Assembly (NCBI GenBank): GCA_937981945.1
Contig: CALJNJ010000317.1
Coordinates: forward strand, 1-11,962
Direction of reading: 5' to 3'
Length of the DNA stretch: 11,962 nucleotides
Source of the DNA: an uncultured Caulobacterales bacterium
Lineage (GTDB): Bacteria; Pseudomonadota; Alphaproteobacteria; Caulobacterales; Maricaulaceae
The notes under the pieces were generated by a model that was given only the letters and a program-made list of their open reading frames with translations, was not told the origin of the DNA and did no database searches. A program made the position numbers and the translations under genes. Positions 1 through 6,931 of this stretch are shown here, in pieces (position 1 is the stretch's first letter; every line of letters begins with the position of its first letter).

Positions 1-280
1 ATGTACAATAAACCACGTCTCCGTAATCATCCGATAAAGTTTCATCGAGTCGGTCATCAATTACGTCACTGAATAGGAAGTATTGGTTTTGCCCTGTCCA
101 TAAAATCCTGCCTTTTGGCGTATCGATGAAACTGCCGGGTATAGGTGTTTTCCCTTTGAGCTTTTTATCATTGGCAATTGCCAATGATACAATCTCAAAA
201 CCTGATATCTCGCGCAAAGACAAACCGGCCCATTCCTGATTGTATCCGTTAAAAGGTGTATCTGCTGAGAGTTTAGACAC
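1..280 (-). CDS. soxG: Sarcosine oxidase subunit gamma (partial, 3' end outside window)
   Basis: Gamma subunit of heterotetrameric sarcosine oxidase, a cytoplasmic enzyme that oxidises sarcosine to glycine. Only the first 93 or so codons are visible. The protein begins (M)SKLSADTPF, and further on reads GRILWTGQNQYFLF, the 'W-x-G-P/Q-x-x-W/Y' type stretch of SoxG, a small relative of the GcvT fold. I prefer the GTG at 280: it has a good GGGGAG ribosome site seven bases upstream (288-293), overlaps the end of soxA by only eight bases, and gives the usual N-terminus. An in-frame ATG at 295 would add five residues but lacks a ribosome site. The gene is last of the visible soxBDAG order. Sequence conservation in this subunit is low, so the call leans on its position after soxA as well as on the protein sequence. 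Confidence 0.85.
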   Translation of the reverse strand, partial: MSKLSADTPFNGYNQEWAGLSLREISGFEIVSLAIANDKKLKGKTPIPGSFIDTPKGRILWTGQNQYFLFSDVIDDRLDETLSDDYGDVVYCT

Positions 281-3104
281 GAAGGCGCTCCCCATCAGGG
301 TCGACAAAATGGGGGCTCACCACACGAACTTTGATGTGATTATCCCGAACGAAATCAACCGCCCATAACTCTTCGCCTTTTCGGTTCTGTCCGCCTTTCA
401 GGAAGCCCAGTCCGATATAATGGCCAAGCTCGGGTGACCAGGCGACGGAACTCATATGGCCTTGGTCATTGACGGCCGTTCTCTCGGCACCGTCATTAAT
501 GAAGTGGGCGCCATTGGTGATTTTGTCTGTGGGATTTACCGCCACAAAACCAACCAATCGTACGCTGTCCTCAGTGACCAATCCTTCTCTTTGTGATAAA
601 ACTTTGCCAATACAATCTTTCTTTTTGGAGACAAATCCGCCAAGGCCTAAATGGGACGCCGTTGTGGTACCGTTTAGCTCATTGCCGGCGGCATGGCCTT
701 TTTCTATACGCATGACGCCCAGTGCTTCAGTACCATATATACAGGCATTAAATTCGTCGCCCGCTTCCATTAACTTGCGAATAAGCGCGTCACCATACCG
801 TGTAGGAACGGCAATTTCATACGCAAGTTCTCCCGAAAACGAGAGACGAAACAGACGGGCGCGCGTTCCGCCGCAGACCGTAACTTTTCCACAAGCCATA
901 TAAGGAAACGCTTCATTTGAAATGTCGTGTTCCGGGTCAATAATTTTTTCTAAGAGCTTGCGGGCATTGGGACCTGCGACGGAATATTGGGCCCATTGTT
1001 CCGTTGTAGAAATTAAATGTACATCCATGTCAGGGAATAAGCATTGCCTTGCAAATTCCAGGTGACGATAAACGCTGACGGCGTTCGCTGTCGTTGTCGT
1101 CATTACATAGTGCGTTTCAGAGAACCTCGCTGATGTCCCGTCATCCTTAGCAATGCCGTCTTCACGCAGCATAAGTCCATAGCGACATTTTCCGGGCTTT
1201 AGCAGTTTAAATGAATTCACATAGACTTTGTTCAGGAACGCGCCGGCGTCACGACCTTGAATGTCAATTTTGCCAAGGGTAGAGACATCACAAATTCCGA
1301 CAGAGCCCCGCGTTGTGATGACTTCGCGGTCTACGCTGTCGCGCCATCCTTTTTCGTCGCCGCGGACAAGCCATTGTGCCCGCTTCCAGTAACCTGTTTC
1401 GACAAAAGTTGCGCCGATTTCAGCGGCATATTTATGGCTGGGCGTTAATCGTGTCGGTTTGAAATGTTGTTCCTTGTGCGGACCTGCAAATGCGCCGATC
1501 GGCACCGGTGTATAAGGCGGGCGGAACATTGTTGTCCCGGTTTCGGCTATGGATTGTTGCGTGGCTTCGGCCAATATGGCCAAGCCGGTAACATTGGATG
1601 TCCGACCTTGATCTGTTGCCATGCCCAAAGTTGTATATCGTTTAACATGTTCAACGGATGAAAATCCTTCTTGATGCGCCAAGGTAATATCTTTAGCGGT
1701 GACATCATTTTGAAAGTCTACCCACGCTCTTTTTTTGCCTTTTACATGCCAAAAAGCCGAAACTTCATAGGGCGCAGCTTGGGTATTGGGATGGTCGTCA
1801 GTATTAACGCCAAGAGCTTCGCTTGCTCTCCGAACGCTGTCAAAGACCACCGGCATGGTAAACTCACCATTTGCCGCGCCTATCACTTGCATCCCGTCAG
1901 GTAAGGTATCTGTATTGGGCACAAAGCAGGCTTTAGCTTCGTTCCATACGGGACGACTTCTTTGATGGCAGGTCAAGTGGACATTCGGGTTCCAGCCGCC
2001 GCTCATAGCTAAGCAATCCGTCTGAATTTCCCGGCCGTCACTCAGCTGAATGGATCGCAATCCTTTTCGGCCCTTTGTGTCGGTAACGTGTAAGCCCATT
2101 CGCGTATCGATTTGTACATCCGAAATAGTCGACAACGCATTGTTATTATTAAATAAAAGAGCGGTTTTATCACTACATTTTACGTCGAATCTGTTTTGAT
2201 AAGTTCTGATGGCGCTCGCCAGCATTATTCCCGGACGGTCGTTATTGGCAAATGCAATGGGACGTTCCGTTGCGCCGGCCGCTAAGATCGAGTGCTGCGC
2301 AAATATTTTCCATAACACCATACGTGCGCCGGGAGCGCCTATCTGATCGGTCTTAGTTTCCAGAGCGCCAAAAATACCGTGATCAAATGCGCCGTAAACA
2401 CTGGTTCGTTCAAGAATTCGGACATTGTCCATGGATCTGAGTTCCGCCACGGATTTTTCGACCCATTGAAGGGCAGTCAGGTTATCGATTTCGATAGGGT
2501 CAGAGAGGAGCCGTCCGCCCAAGATAAAATCATCATTGGCTAAAATAACCCGTTTTCCCGAACGGCCTGCGTTGAGCGCTGCTAGCAAACCGGCCGGTCC
2601 GCCCCCAATTACGAGCACGTCGCAATGCAGAAACCCTTTGTCATAATTATCAGGGTCCGGCTGTTCGATCAATTTCCCTAAACCGGCGGCCCGCCTAATG
2701 GCAGGTTCGTATATTTTTTCCCAGAAGGCTTTGGGCCACATAAACGTTTTGTAGTAAAAACCGGCCGACAGAAACGGCGACAGAAAATCCGTGAACGCAT
2801 ATATATCGAAGGCTAAAGACGGCGTTCGGTTTTGGCTTTTCGCTGTTAAACCCTCAAATAGTTTGATGGTGGTTGCGCGCCTGTTGGGTTCACAAACACC
2901 TGCGCCGTGAATTTCTACCAAAGCATTAGGCTCTTCAGTGCCGGCGGCCATTATGCCCCGAGGCCGGTGATATTTAAACGACCGCCCAACGACTTTCACT
3001 TTGTTGCGCAGTAAAGCGGACGCAAGCGTGTCACCGTCAAAACCCTGATAGGCCTTGCCGTCAAAGGTAAAATTGAGCGGCTTATCTTTGTTGACCATAC
3101 TCAT
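273..3104 (-). CDS. soxA: Sarcosine oxidase subunit alpha
   Basis: Large subunit of heterotetrameric sarcosine oxidase (943 aa here; the family is about 950-1000). It takes part in oxidative demethylation of sarcosine to glycine, passing the methyl carbon to tetrahydrofolate as 5,10-methylene-THF. Domains in order: an N-terminal ferredoxin-like fold (Fer2_4 type, about residues 8-90, with RSFKYHRPRGIMAAGTEEPN); a dinucleotide-binding domain starting near residue 162 (VLVIGGGPAGLLAAL); a central FAD/NAD oxidoreductase part (SGGWNPNVHL, where the typical family has similar text); and a C-terminal GcvT-like folate-binding domain from about residue 570 to the end (CDVSTLGKIDIQGRDA, CRYGLMLREDGIAKDDG). 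The chosen ATG at 3104 overlaps the soxD stop as ATGA, typical of this operon; an upstream ATG at 3173 would lie deep inside soxD and adds 23 residues not seen in the family. A second ATG at 3098 is also possible. Confidence 0.95.
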   Translation of the reverse strand: MSMVNKDKPLNFTFDGKAYQGFDGDTLASALLRNKVKVVGRSFKYHRPRGIMAAGTEEPNALVEIHGAGVCEPNRRATTIKLFEGLTAKSQNRTPSLAFDIYAFTDFLSPFLSAGFYYKTFMWPKAFWEKIYEPAIRRAAGLGKLIEQPDPDNYDKGFLHCDVLVIGGGPAGLLAALNAGRSGKRVILANDDFILGGRLLSDPIEIDNLTALQWVEKSVAELRSMDNVRILERTSVYGAFDHGIFGALETKTDQIGAPGARMVLWKIFAQHSILAAGATERPIAFANNDRPGIMLASAIRTYQNRFDVKCSDKTALLFNNNNALSTISDVQIDTRMGLHVTDTKGRKGLRSIQLSDGREIQTDCLAMSGGWNPNVHLTCHQRSRPVWNEAKACFVPNTDTLPDGMQVIGAANGEFTMPVVFDSVRRASEALGVNTDDHPNTQAAPYEVSAFWHVKGKKRAWVDFQNDVTAKDITLAHQEGFSSVEHVKRYTTLGMATDQGRTSNVTGLAILAEATQQSIAETGTTMFRPPYTPVPIGAFAGPHKEQHFKPTRLTPSHKYAAEIGATFVETGYWKRAQWLVRGDEKGWRDSVDREVITTRGSVGICDVSTLGKIDIQGRDAGAFLNKVYVNSFKLLKPGKCRYGLMLREDGIAKDDGTSARFSETHYVMTTTTANAVSVYRHLEFARQCLFPDMDVHLISTTEQWAQYSVAGPNARKLLEKIIDPEHDISNEAFPYMACGKVTVCGGTRARLFRLSFSGELAYEIAVPTRYGDALIRKLMEAGDEFNACIYGTEALGVMRIEKGHAAGNELNGTTTASHLGLGGFVSKKKDCIGKVLSQREGLVTEDSVRLVGFVAVNPTDKITNGAHFINDGAERTAVNDQGHMSSVAWSPELGHYIGLGFLKGGQNRKGEELWAVDFVRDNHIKVRVVSPHFVDPDGERLRV

Positions 3105-3367
3105 GCAGAAGGTCTCGCGAGTTCGACATGGGTGATTTCGTGGGAAATTGTATTGCGGGTTACGATCAACCAAGATCTGTCACCTTGTTCGTGGAACCAT
3201 AATTCTTTGTGCTCGCCGGCCGGATTATCCCGCAAGTACATATAGTCGTGGAAATCCTGAAGCGCCGTTTCCGACTTTGGATTGGGCCTGTTCATAAGCT
3301 TGGCATCACCCAAATATACAAATTCGGAAGCGTCGCGCGGGCCGAGGAGTGGGTGATTAATGATCAT
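3101..3367 (-). CDS. soxD: Sarcosine oxidase subunit delta, cysteine-free variant
   Basis: Small delta subunit (88 aa) of heterotetrameric sarcosine oxidase. Family features are clear: N-terminal GPRDASEFVYLGDA, middle YMYLRDNPAGEHKELWFHEQG, then a C-terminal TRNTISHEIT segment matching the usual 'V-x-R-D/N-T-x-T/S-H-E-I'. In characterised SoxD proteins the subunit holds a structural zinc through CPxCG near the N-terminus and a later His/Cys pair. Here the first motif reads HPLLGP, the second HEQGDRSW, and the protein contains no cysteine at all, so that zinc site cannot form in the usual way. The gene lies between soxB (TGATG, one base shared) and soxA (ATGA, four bases shared), and no ribosome site is evident, so translation is probably coupled to soxB. 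Confidence 0.92.
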   Translation of the reverse strand: MIINHPLLGPRDASEFVYLGDAKLMNRPNPKSETALQDFHDYMYLRDNPAGEHKELWFHEQGDRSWLIVTRNTISHEITHVELARPSA

Positions 3368-4617
3368 CAGTGCATATTCGGCTGAGCGCCTTGTCCTTTT
3401 TCATCAATCATATATCCGCGGGTGAACCGATCCATTCGGTAATGTTTGGCTGTGTCATGAGGCGTATTTGTTGTTATCAATTGCGCAAAGCAATAGCCGG
3501 ATGCCGGGGTTGCTTTAAAACCGCCATAACACCAGCCGCCGTTAAAATAGAGTCCGTCTATATGGGTCTTGTCGATGATCGGAGATCCGTCCATGGACAT
3601 ATCCATGATGCCGCCCCACATCCGCAGCACTCTGGCTTTTCCAATCATCGGCATGATAGAGACGCCGCCTTCACACACGTCTTCGACAACCGGAAGGTTG
3701 CCCCGTTGGGCGTAAGAGTTATAGCCGTCAATATCGCCGCCAAACACAAGCCCGCCTTTGTCTGACTGGCTTACATAAAAGTGCCCGGCTCCATAAGTAA
3801 TAACCCCCGGTAAAACCGGTTTTAGACCTTCCGAGACGAAAGCTTGCAGAACATGGCTTTCCATAGGCAGGCGCATGCCTGCCAAAGCCATAACTTTTGA
3901 CGAAGACCCGGCCACGGCAACCCCTACCTTACGGGCTTTAATTGTCCCTCGGCTTGTTTCGACACCTTTGCAGACGCCTTGTTCAATTATAAAACCGGTG
4001 ACTTCGCAATTCTCGATAATGTCGACACCCTTCTGATCTGCGCCCCGGGCATATCCCCAAGCCACAGCATCATGGCGAACCGTGCCGCCGCGTGGCTGTA
4101 GTAAGCCGCCTTGAATCGGGAAGCGGGTATTGTCGAAGTTGAGAAAAGGGCAGATTTTTCTTAAACCCGCTTGATCCAGTAAAACAGGGTCTGCGCCGTT
4201 AAGCGCCATTGCGTTGCCGCGGCGTACAAAGGCGTCTCTTTGAGAATCAGAATGATAGAGATTAATGACGCCGCGCTGCGACACCATGGAATTGTAATTA
4301 AAGTCCTGCTCCTGGCCTTCCCAGAGTTTCAGCGAAAATTCATAAAACCCTTCATTTTCATGCAGCATATAATTGGAGCGGATAATGGTCGTGTTTCGTC
4401 CCACATTGCCGCCGCCAATCCAGCCTTTCTCAACAACGGCGATACGTTTTTGATCAAATTTATTGGCCAGATAATAAGCTGTCGCCAAGCCATGGCCGCC
4501 GCCGCCGACAATGATAATATCATATTCAGGCTTTGGTTCTGCTTTTCGCCAAGCGGGTTTCCAACCTTTATGTCCGGTCAGACCTTGCCGAAGAATCTGT
4601 AGGGCGTTGTAACGCAT
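3367..4617 (-). CDS. soxB: Sarcosine oxidase subunit beta
   Basis: Catalytic beta subunit (416 aa, usual length about 405-420) of heterotetrameric sarcosine oxidase; an amine oxidase of the D-amino-acid-oxidase fold that carries FAD and the covalent FMN. The N-terminus matches the family (MRYNALQIL, then GHKGWKPAWR). The FAD-binding motif IIIVGGGGHGLATAYYLA starts near residue 35, followed by EKGWIGGGNVGRNTTIIRSN. The histidine that binds FMN covalently in this family is most likely His182 in GGTVRHDAVAWGYARG. Further matches include SHVLQAFVSEG, GHFYVSQSDKGGLVFGGD, and near the C-terminus GGIMDMSMDGSPIID and NGGWCYGGFKATPASG. It is first in the operon, with a divergent gap upstream; the ribosome site is weak (AGG shortly before the ATG). 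Substrate is presumed sarcosine, but a related secondary N-methyl amino acid cannot be excluded. Confidence 0.96.
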   Translation of the reverse strand: MRYNALQILRQGLTGHKGWKPAWRKAEPKPEYDIIIVGGGGHGLATAYYLANKFDQKRIAVVEKGWIGGGNVGRNTTIIRSNYMLHENEGFYEFSLKLWEGQEQDFNYNSMVSQRGVINLYHSDSQRDAFVRRGNAMALNGADPVLLDQAGLRKICPFLNFDNTRFPIQGGLLQPRGGTVRHDAVAWGYARGADQKGVDIIENCEVTGFIIEQGVCKGVETSRGTIKARKVGVAVAGSSSKVMALAGMRLPMESHVLQAFVSEGLKPVLPGVITYGAGHFYVSQSDKGGLVFGGDIDGYNSYAQRGNLPVVEDVCEGGVSIMPMIGKARVLRMWGGIMDMSMDGSPIIDKTHIDGLYFNGGWCYGGFKATPASGYCFAQLITTNTPHDTAKHYRMDRFTRGYMIDEKGQGAQPNMH

Positions 4618-4674
4618 GACCTGTCATAGCATCCTATATACCGAAGGTAAGATAGATAAGGGTTATTTAGTCCT

Positions 4675-4705
4675 TTGAATTACCAATCCCGATATTGCCT
4701 ATAAG
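4675..4705 (+). promoter_or_regulatory. Possible sigma-70-like promoter for the acyl-CoA ligase
   Basis: In the 128-base divergent gap between soxB and the acyl-CoA ligase, TTGAAT (4675-4680) and TATAAG (4700-4705) resemble -35 and -10 boxes, 19 bases apart, which is longer than ideal. A transcript starting about seven bases downstream would exclude the ATG at 4695 and allow the ATGs at 4734 and 4746. I found no convincing matching promoter for soxB on the other strand and no clear operator. Confidence 0.3.
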
Positions 4706-4745
4706 AGCTTTGAGTGCAAAAACAGGCGAAACAATGGGGACGACC

Positions 4746-6368
4746 ATGCAAGCTTATGACGATCTGCCGCGCAATAAGGCAAATTATGCGCCTTTGACGA
4801 TTACGGGGTTTTTGGAAAGAACCGCAGATATTTTCCCGCATCGACCGGCCGTTATTTATGAAGATCGATCTTATAATTGGGCAGAAACCAGATCCCGATG
4901 TCGTCAGCTTGCCTCGGCCCTAAATGCTCGCGGTCTCGGTCGCAATGACACGGTTTCAGTTCTATTGCACAATACACCTGAAATGCTGGAGTGTCAGTTT
5001 GGTGTGCCTATGGCGGGATGTGTGCTCAACTCGATTAATACGCGCCTGGATGCGGACACGATTTCTTATATTATTGATCATGCCGAATGCCGACTTTTTA
5101 TTACCGACCGGGAGCTTTATCCGATTGTTGCGGAAGCTTTGGAAACCAGCGAATTTAGCCCCGAAATCATCATTGTCGACGATGTTAATGCCGGGACACA
5201 GCCTGATGTTCCGACGGCATTGGTAGATTATGAGCGGTTCATTGGGGCTCAAGATCCTAATTATACGCCGCCGCCGCTTGAAGATGAGTGGCAAGCCATG
5301 GCGCTCAATTATACGTCAGGGACGACAGGCAGACCAAAGGGCGTCGTCTATCATCACCGAGGGGCTTATTTAATGGGTATGGGCACAGCAGCAAGCTGGG
5401 CTCTGCCTATGCATCCGCGTTATCTTTATACGGTCCCAATGTTCCACTGTAATGGCTGGGGGCATGGCTGGACCATGGCGCTAATGGCGGGAACAATTAT
5501 ATGCTTGCGTGCTTTTTCACCTGAGAAGTTTTTTGAACAGGCAGAAAAGCACAATATCACTCATTTTGGGGGCGCGCCGATTATTATGAATATGTTGGCA
5601 AGCGCGCCGGACGATTTGAAACCAAAATTTGATCACACGGTTAAAGCCATGACGGCGGGCGCGCCGCCGCCTGCCAGCGTGCTCGAAGCCATGGCGCATA
5701 TGAATTATGAAATCATGCATGTCTATGGGCTGACAGAGACTTATGGTCATGTTCTGCTGGCGGCGCCACAAGAAGAGTGGCGCGCGAAAACCATATCGGA
5801 GCAAGCCGAGCTGAATGCACGGCAAGGCGTAATGTTCACCAATTTGGATGGTGCCGCTGTTATCGGCGAAGACGGAAAGCCTGTGCCTCATGACGGGCAG
5901 TCAATGGGCGAGATCGTCCTTCGCGGAAATGTGGTCATGAAAGGTTATTTAAAAGACCCTGTTGAGACCGAAAAAGCATTCAAATCGGGATGGTTTCAAT
6001 CCGGAGATCTGGGTGTTGTCTATCCGGATGGTTATATCCAGCTCAAAGATCGGGCCAAGGATATTATCATTTCCGGGGGTGAGAATATCTCCTCCGTGGA
6101 GGTTGAAAATACGCTCTACAAACACCCGGCTGTAGATGTTGCCGCCGTGGTTGCAATGCCGGATGACAAATGGGGGGAAGTACCCTGCGCATTTGTAGAG
6201 CTGGCTTCCGGGGCTTCAGCCTCCGAAGATGATCTTATCAATTATTGCGCTGATAACATGGCCCGGTTCAAACGGCCGAAGAAAATTGTATTTGGAGAAT
6301 TGCCGAAAACAGCGACCGGTAAAATTCAGAAGAAAGTTCTGCGCGATAAGGTCAAGGACTTAACTTAG
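4746..6368 (+). CDS. AMP-dependent acyl-CoA ligase (short/medium-chain type)
   Basis: Adenylate-forming enzyme that activates a carboxylic acid to its CoA thioester through an acyl-AMP. Counted from the chosen start it has 540 aa, normal for the family. Motifs in order: the phosphate-binding loop YTSGTTGRPKG (about 189-199), PMFHCNGWGHGW just after, YGLTE (327-331), SGDLG (419-423), DRAKDIIISGGENISSVEVE, and the C-terminal TGKIQKK with the catalytic lysine near 526. The MFHCNGW stretch places it with the plant AAE / bacterial short- and medium-chain group rather than acetyl-CoA synthetase; the exact acid cannot be read from sequence. I chose the ATG at 4746 because it is preceded by GGGGA and gives MQAYDDLPRNKANYAPLT, the usual N-terminus; ATGs at 4734 and 4695 are in frame. 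It is the only gene on its strand here, and its last four bases overlap the convergent HD-domain gene. Its link to betaine or phosphonate use is unclear. Confidence 0.93.
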   Translation: MQAYDDLPRNKANYAPLTITGFLERTADIFPHRPAVIYEDRSYNWAETRSRCRQLASALNARGLGRNDTVSVLLHNTPEMLECQFGVPMAGCVLNSINTRLDADTISYIIDHAECRLFITDRELYPIVAEALETSEFSPEIIIVDDVNAGTQPDVPTALVDYERFIGAQDPNYTPPPLEDEWQAMALNYTSGTTGRPKGVVYHHRGAYLMGMGTAASWALPMHPRYLYTVPMFHCNGWGHGWTMALMAGTIICLRAFSPEKFFEQAEKHNITHFGGAPIIMNMLASAPDDLKPKFDHTVKAMTAGAPPPASVLEAMAHMNYEIMHVYGLTETYGHVLLAAPQEEWRAKTISEQAELNARQGVMFTNLDGAAVIGEDGKPVPHDGQSMGEIVLRGNVVMKGYLKDPVETEKAFKSGWFQSGDLGVVYPDGYIQLKDRAKDIIISGGENISSVEVENTLYKHPAVDVAAVVAMPDDKWGEVPCAFVELASGASASEDDLINYCADNMARFKRPKKIVFGELPKTATGKIQKKVLRDKVKDLT

Positions 6369-6931
6369 CCGGTTATATTAGGGTCCCAAGCATTACGGGT
6401 AAAAACCTCTTCGACCATCGGACGAAAATGCTCCAGACTATATGTGTCATAGTCAGGATCAAATGAGGTTTGATCCCATAGCTCACAAAACTTTACTGCG
6501 GCCTCATAATACGGACTGTCTTTGAACTTCTCTCGGGCATCGGGATCCAAACCGACTTTATCGGCATAATATTTATACTGAAAAATTCCGTGATGTTGTA
6601 CGACCCAGGCGCATTCTTCACGCACATAAGGGCGAATAATATTGGCTGCCAGACTGTCATGGTTGTGCGGCGCTAAATCATCTCCCAGATCATGGATAAG
6701 CGCAGCAACAATCCAGTCTATATCAGCGCCGTCTTTTTCCGCGCGGGTTGCCGATTGCAGGCTGTGTTCAAGACGGTCGATTTTATAACCGGCCAAGGAA
6801 TTCCGAAGGCCCTCCAAGGCATTCATTATTCGTCCCGGCAGGCCCTTGGCATATTCAGCTTCGTGTTCGGCTAAAAAGGCGTAGTCTTCAGCGGTACCGT
6901 CTGACATTTTTGTAAATGAGACTGTTTTCAT
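6365..6931 (-). CDS. tmpB: HD-domain oxygenase, TmpB/PhnZ-like (putative C-P bond cleaving)
   Basis: Small (188 aa) HD-domain protein of the kind that, in PhnZ and TmpB, is a mixed-valent di-iron oxygenase cleaving an alpha-hydroxyphosphonate to a carboxylate plus phosphate. Candidate metal ligands in order: His56 (RLEHSLQSA), His80-Asp81 (ALIHDLGD), His91 (PHNHD), His113 or His114 (VQHHGIF) and Asp153 (LWDQ), the same H...HD...H...H...D order as PhnZ. The residue after HDLG is Asp84, where PhnZ has a histidine (HDxGH). The start ATG shares one base with the stop of the upstream dioxygenase (TGATG), and GGGAAG five bases upstream is a fair ribosome site. Tight coupling to a 2-oxoglutarate dioxygenase is the strongest clue to function. 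If TmpB-like, the product would be glycine betaine. HD proteins are often misannotated as phosphohydrolases, so that remains an alternative. Confidence 0.72.
   Translation of the reverse strand: MKTVSFTKMSDGTAEDYAFLAEHEAEYAKGLPGRIMNALEGLRNSLAGYKIDRLEHSLQSATRAEKDGADIDWIVAALIHDLGDDLAPHNHDSLAANIIRPYVREECAWVVQHHGIFQYKYYADKVGLDPDAREKFKDSPYYEAAVKFCELWDQTSFDPDYDTYSLEHFRPMVEEVFTRNAWDPNITG

Noticed and set aside
469..903. Plus-strand open frame of 144 codons opposite soxA
   Set aside because: It lies wholly inside the well-supported soxA gene, has no family resemblance and no ribosome site; it is a shadow frame.
3105..3173. Longer start for soxA
   Set aside because: It would extend across soxD and add 23 residues with no family match; the ATGA overlap at 3101-3104 is the better start.
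4618..4745. Glycine, cobalamin or THF riboswitch upstream of soxB or the ligase
   Set aside because: The gap is only 128 bases, shared by two divergent genes, and shows none of the conserved riboswitch cores that I could recognise.
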